Positions 21,893-32,701 of a DNA stretch of 64,000 bases are shown here, piece after piece. Origin of the DNA: Anniella stebbinsi (taxonomy: Eukaryota; Chordata; Lepidosauria; Squamata; Anniellidae); contig JARDYH010000003.1 of the NCBI GenBank assembly GCA_029215795.1, positions 93,466,609-93,530,608 on the forward strand, written 5' to 3'. A program made the translations under genes and the position numbers. Within the stretch, counting starts at the first letter, position 1. Each line of letters opens with the position of its first letter. The notes beneath the pieces were generated by a model that saw only the letters and a program-made list of their open reading frames with translations, searched no databases and was not told where the DNA came from.

Positions 21893-22300
21893 TGGGGTGG
21901 CCAGAGGATTCTTCATAAGCCAGCCACCCAGGATTCCTCTCCTCCCCTGTCCACAAAACCATAAGGTTCGTGGAGACAACCGGTATGTTTTTCTGCTGCT
22001 GGCTGCAAGGAAGATAAGGTGGGGGGCTTGGACGCCTGGGTCTGAGGTTGGAGTGGTGTCTCTGCCCTCAGATTCAGCAATCCAAAGTATCTTATGGCCA
22101 TCCAGACTCTGTCTAGGGGCCATAGGATTGCTCTCTTAGACACTATTTTCCTGTCCACTAAAATTATGCAATAGCTTCCTTGCTGTGACCTTCTGCCTTT
22201 GAGCTTGTTTATACTTTATTATTAAACTCAGCACTAGATATAGTCAATAAGCCTTGAAGCTATTGATTCTGATGGAAAGGAAATTAATGCAGAGAGACTT

Positions 22301-22319
22301 TTTTTTTTTTTTTTTTTTT
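22301..22319. repeat. Poly-T tract
   Basis: An uninterrupted run of about 19 T. The surroundings (22130-22840) contain no recognisable gene. Confidence 0.9.
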
Positions 22320-22849
22320 GGCAGTGGGGGTATATTTGTAATGTACATTGTTGCCTACCAGCCTCCAGCATTCAGCTCAGTTGTGAAGAATTTATCAGTA
22401 GGCAGGACAAATACTAGAATCAATAATGACCGTCGCAAGCTTGGAGATGAGAAAGGCACCACATAGTTTCTTAACATGATGACCTTTAATTAAAGGTGGC
22501 AGTTTTAATACCTGCTTAAAGAAATAAGTTTTATTAAGAGCTCCATCACATCTGCAGTTTAACGCTGGTATCTGGTTTTGGAGCGTGGGACTCACATGAC
22601 ATCATTTCTGTCCAGCACCTATTTTGCCTCTTTTCCTCTGTTTTGCAAATTATTTTGGTGCGGAGAAAGTCTGGAATATTTTCCCAAAGCAACTTCAATG
22701 CGCCCTAAAGCCTCCATCTAATGATGTTCCCTCGCCTTTTCCTTTGTTGGGGGCGTGTGCTTTGAATGGAGTCTTGCTGAGGAAAGGGGAGGGTGGGGGC
22801 TTCTCCTCCTCCAGCATTCCTCAGTGTTGAACGTTTGAATGAACTGATT

Positions 22850-23180
22850 TTTTTACTGCTCCAACCCCACTCCCCTTGCCTGCAGCTCCCTCATTTTTAA
22901 AGATAAAGAGATGAAACTTGGGGTTTTGAGAGCTCTTAAGTAGAGCTTTTGGCATGCCAAGTTTGAATCAGATAGGTCCATGCCTTGATATTTAGGATTT
23001 TTTAAAATGGAAATTAACCAAAATGCTAACATCTATGTAATTTTTTATAGATAAAGAGATGCAACTTGGCATGGTGATAGGTCTCCAGGAGAGTTTTCAG
23101 CACGCCAAGTTTGAATCAGTTCCGTTCATCCCTTGATTTTTAAAGATTTTTTTAAAATTCCCCCCCTTAAAACCTTTTCT
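22850..23180. repeat. Two-unit tandem repeat family
   Basis: A unit of about 140 bp occurs twice: 'agataaagagatg(a/c)aacttgg' and '(c)atgccaagtttgaatcag' recur at 22900-22970 and 23049-23125. The same two-unit structure recurs, inverted, at about 34270-34590, so it is a dispersed element with an internal duplication. Confidence 0.65.
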
Positions 23181-23349
23181 TGATAGTTCACCAGTGCGTT
23201 CTTCCGCCTCTTTTCATTTGTGAAGGATCACTATTCCTTTCCTTTGATCATGCAAAGTGTGCATCTCCAATTCATAAAATAGAGATCTGCTAGTTCCCTT
23301 AGTCCATTGATTTCAACTGTATTTACATCTAAGTCATACTAAAAGTCCG

Positions 23350-23580
23350 ATGCAGGCTTACCTTTGAGGAAACCCCATTGAACAGAGAGAGAGTTACTTC
23401 TGAGTAAACATGTAGAGAACTGACTTTTAATAGTGTGGTCACTCAGAAGCTTTTTAAAAAAAATATAAAACAGAAAACTGGAAAAAAAGTGCTCTGCAAC
23501 CCTATCCTTACTACTCTCTGTTTACTCAGAAGTAAGTCTCTCCCTGTTCAATGGGGTTTGACTTCTTCTCAGAACAGACT
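23350..23580. repeat. Imperfect foldback
   Basis: 'ccccattgaacagagagaga' with 'acttctgagtaaac' (left) mirrors 'tttactcagaagtaagtctc' with 'tgttcaatgggg' (right), around an A-rich loop. It belongs to the dispersed family at 10809-10920. Confidence 0.6.
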
Positions 23581-24204
23581 AACAACAAAATAAGGACAAC
23601 CAACTCACGTTAAGCAGTGAGAAAACAATACAGCGCCATCTACTGGCTGGTGGCACCCTGCTACCAACCCATTACACAGTATTTGGACAAACATGAGATG
23701 GAGAAGATGTCTTATTAAAGTCTGCTTCGAATTAGCTTGAGATATACAAAGTAGAAACTAATACGACTACTGAAAGCTGAGGCACGTTTTTCCAGAACTA
23801 AAACCAAGTTCAAAAGTTAACGCACACTTCACTCCTTAAAGAAATTACCTGTGGAGTGTGAAGGAGTAAGGATTAGAGGAATCCATCTTCATTGTGTTTT
23901 TCCAGGGCCAGATCTACACCAAGCAGGATAGAACACCTTGAAAACATTTTGAAAACGGGATATGAAATGTGTTCTGGGCCTGGACAGTTGTCAAAACCAT
24001 TGTAAACCATTATAAAGCAGTAGTGTCGATCCTGCCCAGGAGTCTCTGTAATACACCTCTTGACGGTAAAGAGGCAAGCCCAGAGAAATGACATAATGAA
24101 AATATAGGCAGCCTCATCATTTTAGGATTTAATCCTATGCTCGTTTAGACCAGAAAAAGTCCTACAACACCCAGCATTCCCCAGCTATATGTTCTTATGT
24201 TCTC

Positions 24205-24465
24205 ACAACAACCCCATGAAGTAGGTTAGAATGAGAGATAGTGGCTGGACCATAGTCATCCAATGAGTTTGACCTCAGCAGGACAGGCACGGCGTCATGT
24301 GAATACCATGCTGCAAATCCACACACCAGGCATGTTGAGAGTGTACTAAATCGCTGGTGTGATAGAGCTCTTTCATGGCTGTGTAGGGATTTGAACCTGG
24401 ATCTCCCCAACCCTAGACCAAGACTTTAACCAATACATTACACTACACTGACTACCGAGTTACAG
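24205..24465 (-). mobile_element. Sauria-type SINE (minus)
   Basis: Reading from the right, it holds a tRNA-like head ('agtgtagtgtaatg', B-box-like 'ggttcaaatcc'), then 'agctctatcacacc', and ends in 'cctacttcatggggttgttg'. Diverged from the copy at 63318-63550. Confidence 0.55.
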
Positions 24466-24499
24466 TTGTAGCCTGTAATGCAGGGGAGAGAGAAGTTGT

Positions 24500-25850
24500 G
24501 CCTGCCTCAGAAGCGGTCTTTTCTACACAACTTGTTAAAAGTTACAGAAGACCTGCCTTCATCTCCCTCCGGCTACTCCATAGTTTAAGATAGTTTGCAG
24601 TGGTGGTGACTTTGTGTTTTGGCTGTATACATGTTTCTTTATTATTGGCTTTGTACATGTACCGCAATACACACACACACACACACACACACACACCCCT
24701 ATTTAAACTTGGAGGATTTGGGATGGATACAAAAGGGAATGGATAAACCCTGAGTCTATGAATTAACCTAATTCCATTAATGCCGCACATCAAAGCAGAA
24801 ATAATGAGAAAATTCACCAGTCCTAAATTAACTTTCAAGTTTAATGCTACGTTCAAAATTTAGTATTTGTACTTTGAAGTTGCTTTCTGCAAAGTCATGC
24901 AGAAAAAGAGCCCGTGCAAGCGAGCAACTTCTTGATTGCAAGGACCAAGAAGCTGATTATCTCTCTTTAGCATTATCTTTCTCCTCCGCCTCTCTTTTTA
25001 TTCTTGGCTTTGCTAGGAAACTTCAAAGTTAATTGCTTAATCAGTACTTTCAATGGGACATGGGGCACATTTAAATGCTTTATTGAATAAGGGATGGACT
25101 TACACCTGTCATGGAAGTTTAGCATTCACATGCTTTGTTTAAACTGATTAGACTGGGGCAACGCTTGGATAAAAACCTAAAAATCTGTATACTGAAGAAA
25201 GTGAGAGATCATCCAGCAAGTAATAGTTGAAATGTTGTAACTTTTACTTCCCATTAAATACTGCAGGCACAATACTGTGCAATATTATCACCATAACGTT
25301 GGTTCAGGAGTACCACCAATATTGTTTGGATTGTGCTCTTAGAATATGGCCAATGATTTTGCGGCAAAGCCCTGCTCCTTAGAGCCAATCTGAGAAAGTC
25401 TACAAACACTCGGCAGTGTGGGAAAATCGGTATGAAAGACTAGCACCATGAAGTGTAGTTACGAAGTTAAGAGGAAGTTTAAGGAAGTTCTCTTTCAATC
25501 CTCACCTGTGAGGTGCATGATCATTTGGGGTTAAGTAGATAACAATGGGAGAGGAGGGGAAGGCCTGGAATTAGCATCTGGTATAATCAGGCAAAGCTGG
25601 GAGACCATGGGCTCCAGAGGGCCTACCAGGACTATTGCCATGATTTTAAAATTGTATTTATTCTGTAAAATTGAAGGAGACTGGTGCAAAACATTGCATC
25701 ACCTGAGGAACAAGGACCTGTTGCTGCGTCCTCTCCCCACCCAGAGTTTTTGTCCATTGCTCACTCACTGATAATTCACTTCCTTCCTCAAAGCAAGGCA
25801 TTGTGAGTTAGGTTGCTCACAGACCGTCTTATCTATTATCACTTTGCTGC
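24500..25850. other. Intergenic, no gene seen; includes a (CA)n tract
   Basis: A CA microsatellite lies at 24669-24697. The rest is AT-rich with no recognised gene or repeat. 24990-25130 looks free of repeats. Confidence 0.5.
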
Positions 25851-25858
25851 AAAGGTGG

Positions 25859-25985
25859 TAGAGAGTCAGTGTGGTGTAATGGCTAAAGTGTTGGACTGGG
25901 AGCCGGAAGATCCGAGCCAATCACAGACTCTCAGCCCAACCTACCTCACAGGGTTGTTGCTGTGAGGATAAAATGGAGAGGAGGA
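25859..25985 (+). mobile_element. Sauria-type SINE, 5' part
   Basis: 'gtgtggtgtaatggctaaag' through 'ggactgggagccggaagatc' is the tRNA-like head, followed by 'acagactctcagcccaacct' and 'acctcacagggttgttgctg'. The 3' part is replaced at about 25985 by another repeat. Confidence 0.75.
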
Positions 25986-25989
25986 TTGG

Positions 25990-26255
25990 ATTGGGCCTGA
26001 TCAGATCCACGATCTGGATTCAATTTGGATCTGTGCACAGCACTCCCTCCTGCTCTCCCCACTCTCCCCCTCCCTCCCCCACTCTCCCTGCTTACCTGCT
26101 GCCTCCTCTGCATTATCCCCCGTCGACCTCTCTCCTTGCTGTGTGCCTCTGCATTTTCCGCTCGCGTCAGGTGATGAGATCACCCACCGCGACCGGCAAA
26201 TGCAGCACTCTAATTGGTTGGATTGGATCAGGGGGTCCGTGCACAGCCCTAGTTT
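25990..26255. mobile_element. hAT-like element related to the 50681 foldback
   Basis: The right end GTCCGTGCACAGCCCTA matches the complement of the 50681 element's left end (TAGGGCTGTGCACGGATC). The left side carries 'gatccacgatctggattc'. The middle is pyrimidine-rich and unrelated. The left end and target duplication were not resolved. Confidence 0.5.
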
Positions 26256-26769
26256 TGACAGCCATGCTTGAATAAGGTACAAATCCTCTGCTTCCTAAAT
26301 GAGGACACCTTTCCTGCTTCCTCACACAAGTCCTAGCACAAAAATACCCAATCTGGGGGTGGGTGGGTGGGAATAAATCAGTTGCTGAATGAAGCTTGCA
26401 AATTGAATAACTATACAAATAAATTGATTTGCATGCACATTTCCAAGAGCACCAATGGAAATTTACGTTCTGTGGTTGAGCAGCCCTGCAAATACGTTTT
26501 AATTACGACACTGTGCAGAACAGAACACACAAACATATACACACGTCATCTGTATCCCCATTTATCTCACTTTTCCCAGAAGGGCTGCGACCTGATAGTA
26601 ACATTTCAACCTGTGTCTCTCTAGCAAGCACTTCTATTTATTCAAACATGCAAGCATCTAGTCCCATGGCTCCCAAGCTATTCAGATAAATTAGGTTATG
26701 CTATGGAAGACAGGGTGAAAATAGCATGTAGAAATTGGGCCACATTCAGAACAAGTCTGAATTGAATTT

Positions 26770-27120
26770 ATTTATGGAGCAGAATCTGAGAGTTCAGTAC
26801 CACACTGCTGGAAAAAGTATGAGCATCTGTACCGCTATTCAACAACAACATAAGCTTTAAAAAAAATTATGTCCCAGATGGACTGTATTTGTCTATGACA
26901 GATTATCAATTAGAGTAACTGTGTTTCTATCACTAATTGAAATATGCTCTCAAGCTGTTAAATCTCATGGTCCGACAATTACACTTGACCTACATATCGA
27001 GATGTGTGCAGAGTATTAAAATTTCTCACCGTCCCTGCAGTCCTTCTAATTAGTGGCTGAGTCATGCACCTTTTGCTCAGGGTCGAACTGTAATTCCTGT
27101 GCATTCCCATTGATGTGTTG
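26770..27120. promoter_or_regulatory. Candidate conserved noncoding block
   Basis: About 350 bp without repeats or credible frames, with motifs such as 'tgacagattatcaattagag', 'tctatcactaattgaaatat' and 'ccttctaattagtggctgag' (homeodomain-type TAAT cores). It lies deep in the intergenic interval. Enhancer function is inference only. Confidence 0.35.
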
Positions 27121-27241
27121 ATGTCTTTGAGTCCAGTCCTACATTCTGCTGCATGTTAGCAGCCAGGGAGCCGTCAGTCATTGCATGGTTTTGAAGAAGG
27201 CGCTTAACTGAGGGGGGAAAAAAAGGAATCATCCTCCAAGT

Positions 27242-27440
27242 ATGCCTTCAGGGAAGGGGCTAAAGCACACTGCTAAAGCACATGCTTTACATGGGGAAGG
27301 CCCCAGGTTCAATCCAAGTAGGGCTAGGAAAAGATCCTGCCTGAAACTTTGGAAAGCCGCTGCCAATCAGTGCTGCCAGTACTGGGCTAGATGGACCAAT
27401 GGTCTGTCCCATTCTAAGGCAACCTCCTGTGTTCCTAACT
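27242..27440 (+). mobile_element. tRNA-derived SINE
   Basis: 'aaagcacatgctttacatgg' and B-box-like 'ccaggttcaatccaag' are followed by 'aggaaaagatcctgcctgaa' and 'tactgggctagatggaccaa'. It is the same family as 18344-18745. Confidence 0.7.
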
Positions 27441-27639
27441 GCTGAAGAGTTAGATTATAATTCAGGGGCTCTGTGGCTGCTTTGAACTAAATATACAAAC
27501 AAACCCTAAACAGATAAGATTACAGATCTCCCAGAATGTTACCTATTTACCTAATTCGACCTGAATGATTATTGCTAGCGTGCTTTCAGAATGTTCTCAC
27601 TTTCAGCATCTTGGTAACAATAGTAAAAATTGATAATTT

Positions 27640-28170
27640 CTACAGAACCAGCCCAAGACGTTTTGATGTCTGTGGCGGAAAATCCACACAACACTCCCAC
27701 TCATGAACATAGCCAGAATCCACACAGGAGCGCAGGCTGCGTTTAATTGAACACGAACTATGCTCTTGAACTGTTCAGTTTGGTAGGGCTTACGTGGCAA
27801 AACAAACAAGAGGATTTGTGCCCCGTGCCTCACATCTGTGTCGCCCATTCTACCAATCGTAACAGCAACCAATATATGTTGGTTGCAGTGACACCTTTGC
27901 AGCGGGACAGTTTGCACAACATGACAGCCCATCAAGGGCTCGTTTACCCTCAAGGAGCTGCAGTGCACACCAGACGTCATTATGAATATGCAAGCTCGGT
28001 CTGGGGTTCTTGGTGGTCGTCGTGTTGTGTGAACATCCTTTCACCTAACCCTACAACAGACCATGGTTTATGCAAAGATTGTTTCACACTCAAATAACCC
28101 CCACTGGCCGGGTTTGCACAACACAACAACCCACAGTCAGGAGCTGCATATTCATAACAGTAGCAGGTAC
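27640..28170. repeat. Dispersed foldback region
   Basis: It contains several mirrored pieces: 'tttgcacaacatgacagccc' near 27910 and 'gtttgcacaacacaacaacc' near 28111, with 'gtcgtgttgtgtgaac' between. This suggests overlapping copies of a short DNA-transposon family. Open frames of 116-125 codons here look like no known protein. Confidence 0.4.
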
Positions 28171-28295
28171 AACGGTAAAGGAACTCTCAATGGATTGGTG
28201 TGTCACACAGAAGGGTTGCATCTGGAGTACTGCTGTTGTAAGAGGAAATTAAAAAATAAAGTATTCCAAACATGTGCCCACTGTTTGGTGTGCGT

Positions 28296-28342
28296 GTGGG
28301 TGGGTGTGGGTGGGTGGGGGGGGGAGAGAGAGAGAGAGAGAT
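28296..28342. repeat. (GGGT)n and (GA)n low-complexity tract
   Basis: A GGGT-rich stretch runs directly into a GA run. Confidence 0.85.
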
Positions 28343-28779
28343 GCAGTTGCATTGAGTCTGGGTCAAATGCATTAAAAAGATGAGGCAGCACTAGGAACCA
28401 GAACGCATGGGAGGCTGGAGGAGGAGGATAACCATCTCACCATCTGCTGGGTGCCCTTACAATGTAGCAAGACCAACCGTAACAGAAGGAGTTGTGTTAA
28501 TTTTGATCTTGCTTCTCAGGGCTGGCCCTACCATTGAGGAGAGTGGGGCTGCATATGCTGGGGCAGCAGGGAGGTGTTGGAGGACAGAGCTTTTGGCGCT
28601 ACACAGCCTGTCCTGTGCCTCCCAAGTTAGCGCGCTGTTCTCAGACATGGTGGAAAACATGGCGGCGTTGACGCAAGATTCAGCTATCACTTTAGCTAGC
28701 TTCTGCACGTGGAATGGGAGGGGGTGCCATTTTATCCTTCAACTCAGGCAGCAAAATGCCTTGGGGCAGCCCTGTCATT

Positions 28780-28990
28780 TCTATATTTAATTGGACATGT
28801 ATTATTTATCAATATTATTACATTTACATTTCATTCTAATGCCAAACCAGTCTCATGAGCTCTATCCTGTTTGAATCTGTTTTAAACATTTTGTGATGAC
28901 CTGTTTATTTAGGCACTTTGGGCATGGACCACTGTGGAGAAGTGGCATATAAATAAAAGTGATCTAAACTAGAACTAAATGAACTATTTT
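28780..28990 (+). mobile_element. LINE 3'-end remnant
   Basis: 'aggcactttgggcatggacc' and 'gtggcatataaataaaagtg' resemble the 3' end of an L2-like LINE. Weakly preserved. Confidence 0.35.
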
Positions 28991-29415
28991 TCCGGAGAAT
29001 TCTGTTCATCCATCTTGAGACCGGCCCCTAACAGCTTCCAAGCAGCAGCTCATCTAGGGAACAACTGAAGCTCAAAAATGCTAGATAACTCCGGCACTGA
29101 TATAGATCTGACAGCTTTCCGCTCCCCTACTGAGTAAAACGTTTAGAAGTGACAAATGCAGGAAGAGGCTAGGAAGGCAATGACAGCTGCTCTTTACAGG
29201 TAAAGGGAAACCATAGCTCTCATCCCTACTTAATTCACATCTCCTCAGGCATGAGATCTACTGCAGTTTCTTTTATATGCTCCCCCCCACCCGCTATCCT
29301 TTCTGTTCTAAAATATTCCATAACTTGCAAAATTCATCATCAAGCATTTTTCACAGCAAACGTGAACTAGACAGGCCTTAGATATCTTCAGAACCTTGGG
29401 ATGGAAGAATGTCTT

Positions 29416-29418
<3 letters not shown>

Positions 29419-29461
<43 letters not shown>
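29419..29461. repeat. (GA)n microsatellite, 43 bp
   Basis: An uninterrupted AG run, followed by a G-rich stretch. Confidence 0.95.
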
Positions 29462-29464
<3 letters not shown>

Positions 29465-30017
29465 AGGGGGGGGGAAGATCCACTCAAAAATAATTCAAGG
29501 TGGCAGCTCTGATGATGTAAACCTGAGGAAGTTGTGTCCTCAAATTCTTCTTTTATCTCAGTAACGAGGTTTTTCCATTCCTGTCAATTAGGACCCTTTC
29601 TCTCTCGCACTCCCACACACATTTTCAGATTATCACAGCAGGTTGAATCTAAGAGGGGCATTGTCAGGTAATTTACGTTGAATGATGTTTCTGATTTAGG
29701 AGATTCAGAAGTGTCCCTTATTATACATCACTTGGAGAGTAATAATTTCTCTAGCTGCCTCTAGACTATCTGTGGTGACTTTGGGCTCATTAAAAAAAAA
29801 GGGATTGTTTGATCTTCTTGCAAAAACACACTCGCCATATACTACCACCAACTCAAAAGGAAGTATTTCTCTACACACCACAATGGTACATAAGCTTCTT
29901 GCTTGTGGAGTGGCGGTGGTAGAGGCATGGTAGCGGAGGAGGAAGAAATTTGTAAAAATTGGAATGGGAGAGAAGGGCAGGAGAACTCCCTTCCCCATGG
30001 GCTTCTGGGCATAGTCT

Positions 30018-30040
30018 TCTCCTCCTCCTCCTCCTCCTCC
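30018..30040. repeat. (CCT)n trinucleotide repeat
   Basis: About eight TCC units. The poly-Glu and poly-Ser frames across it are artefacts. Confidence 0.9.
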
Positions 30041-30324
30041 ATTAAAAAAAAGAAGAAGCTTTCCTACACCTGGTACAGACTAGTAGGCATAAATAGCCGT
30101 CTTCGAATATATGGCTAGGAGTGACATAAAGAGCAAATTCAGTCATTCCTGCTACTTCAGGAACAGGGGTGTTGAATCTCTTTCAGTCCAAGGGCCCAAT
30201 TCCATATTGGAGAGGCTCGGGGGGGGGGGGGGGCAAAAGTAAAAGGGGTGGGGCCAAAAATACAAATACATTCTAGCTTAAAGCTCTTATTGCCAAATAC
30301 TAAGCCCAAGGATAGGCATTGCAA

Positions 30325-30540
30325 CCTTTTAGAATTTAAGAGAGCTATAAAGACTAGTCTCTTCCGGCAGGCATATCCAGTGGAATTGTAGGGATTTGTA
30401 TTGCTATTTTAATAATGTGTTCCATGTTTTTAATCAGTTTTATGTATTTTATTGTATTTTATATTTACTGTTGTTCCCCGCCTCGATCCAAATGGAGAGA
30501 CGGGTAAGAAATAAATGTATTATTATTATTATTATTATTT
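30325..30540 (+). mobile_element. L2-like LINE 3' end
   Basis: 'ctagtctcttccggcaggc' (end of ORF2) is followed by an AT-rich 3' UTR, 'ccccgcctcgatccaaatgg', and an (ATT)n tail. It is the same family as 17810-18290 on the other strand. Confidence 0.65.
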
Positions 30541-30934
30541 TAGAATGGGGGGGGGGGGAACTGCACCAAAGCCAGGAAATCACGAAATGAGCAGCGGTTG
30601 GAGGACAGGGGCATCCGGGCCTGCTGGGCGTAACCATTTCACCCAAGGAACCGAAAGAATACTATTTGGAAAACTGACATTTTAACCAGTCATGTTGATT
30701 GGTTTGATGGAATTAAGCTTCCAAGTCAGCATGCGCAAGCCTGCAGCCTTAATTTCCAATTCATGATTCAGTTACAATTTCCACAGTTACAATTTACACA
30801 GAGTCCAGTGATTGGTGCAGGAGGAGCAAGTACTTGTCCGGGGTGGGGGTGGGGGGACTTGACTCCGCCCTGCCTCCATCTTTCCCTGCCTCTGTAGCCA
30901 GACCATGCTGCCTTTTAGCCATACGTGAAGACTG

Positions 30935-31291
30935 AGGCTGCCTCTACACGAGAGGTTTAAATCTCTTTCAAGACTCATAAAAATTTTTACCTCTACATGA
31001 GCGGAGCGCAAATCAGAAGTTGAGGCGCGTTATCTCTCCGATTATGCGCATTATTGAATACGTGTTAAATAGCAAGTTTTAGTTTGCTCCGGCCGTTAAA
31101 GCGCATTTTGACTACGTGAACAAGCGATTCTCCGCATTAACTACTTCTAAAGCGCATTTCAAACAACCGGTAAGGCCACCAGTTGTGCGCTCAATTACCT
31201 CCTGCGTACAGTCATTTACCATAAAGCGCTTCAGAAAAGATGCGCATAATCGGAGAACCAGGCGTCAAACCAAATTCTTGTAGAGGGGGTC
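30935..31291 (-). mobile_element. GCGC-rich TIR element, copy 4 (inverted)
   Basis: It begins GGCTGCCTCTACACGAG and ends CTTGTAGAGGGGGTC, the complement of the other copies' layout. The interior shows 'cgattatgcgcattattg' and 'gttaaagcgcattttgac'. The flanks permit a TGA duplication with one base of slip. Confidence 0.72.
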
Positions 31292-32700
31292 ATGATAGAA
31301 AAAACGCAAACAAAACATCACACATATATTGGCATTTAACCATGCACCGCTTCAGCTGCGAGTATCAGAGCTGTTGGGATGGCATACACAAAGCCAGTAC
31401 CAATAAGTCAGCCTTCAGTTTCACCCCATTTGTGAGCAGGGATGGAAGAATAAAATGATATTAAGTCTGTGTCACTTTTACCAATGTTCACTGGTAAATC
31501 TGCTTTGTCCCGTTTCACTTGAATCTGCAATTTTTTAAAAAAAAATGAATGAAAATGCCCAATTAAAATGCTATTTTCAATGCATTTAATCTTAAAACAA
31601 ACATCTCCAAATGAATTTTATCTCCAAATATACTTTTTGACAGGTTTTTGACATCCAAACATTAGCCCAGGAGACGCAGATCAAAGACGGGATACTTCAG
31701 GCATCCCTACTCATGAGGTGGCTGACTGACCACTGTTGGGATCAGGAGAATGGACCACAGCGATCTTGGTCTCATTCAGCAACTCTTTTGTTCTTAAAAC
31801 TCTCTTTGCAACTGACAACTGAAATTGACTGCCACATATCCAGCTGTGCTTGTACTAGTCTGCTAAATCTTGACATGCACCAGCTAGAAATCGGTTGCTT
31901 CATGTAGCACAGTTGTAAAAATAGGTGCTGAGCCCCCTTCCCCTACCAAATGGAACAGTTTATCATGGCTCTGATAACAGTACAGTAGGTGAGCTGAACC
32001 AGGGGCTTGAGGGGGCTCTGAGTCAAACACTAGATATTTCTGTTTGTCATTTTCTGTACCAAATGCATAAAATATGTAAGTTGACCCTGACAGGTGCTAC
32101 ACCATCTGAGGATCAGGCATTGCCCAGCTACGGTAGAAAACGCAACAAAAGCCACACTGTTCAATTAAAAACAAAAACACTAAAGCACTGGATTTTCTTC
32201 ATTGGAATGGTCAGTGTGTAAACAACGGCTAAGAGAAACCATCCAGAACAAAACTGCTATCAAAATAATTTACTATGGGGAGAAGAAATGTGATTCCTTG
32301 AGCTGCAACCAAAGTATCGCTTGCAATCTCATCCTGAGATTACATCCCTCTGGCAGGAGCAATGTTAAGACCTGATGCACCATCATCTCTCCCTTCTGAG
32401 GTATGGTTGCAGTTTCATCCTCCCAGAATATCCATTTGAAGGTCACACTTTGCTGGTAGGCATGAAGTTAATTTTTTAAAAGCGTCTTGGCATTTCAGAT
32501 ATTTAGGAAAAAATGGCTCCACTTTGAAGCTTTAGCTGCTGTGGCTTTCTCATTCTTGTCATTTCTTGTCTTTGTCTCTTTAATGTCTTCATAAACAAAC
32601 TAGGTGCTACCAGGGCAGAGACATCTCAGTAAGCCCCCATTTCTCCTGGAATAGTTAATGTTGGATCCATATAGTGGATTAGAAAATGTACGGCTCTCAA
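31292..32700. other. Intergenic, no gene seen
   Basis: Mixed sequence without a recognised gene. Short frames at 31925-32221 and elsewhere resemble no known protein. Confidence 0.5.
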
Positions 32701-32701
32701 T

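Noticed and set aside
27603..28097. Overlapping 116- and 125-codon frames on opposite strands
   Set aside because: They fall in a foldback repeat region, which gives similar frames on both strands; no protein family recognised.
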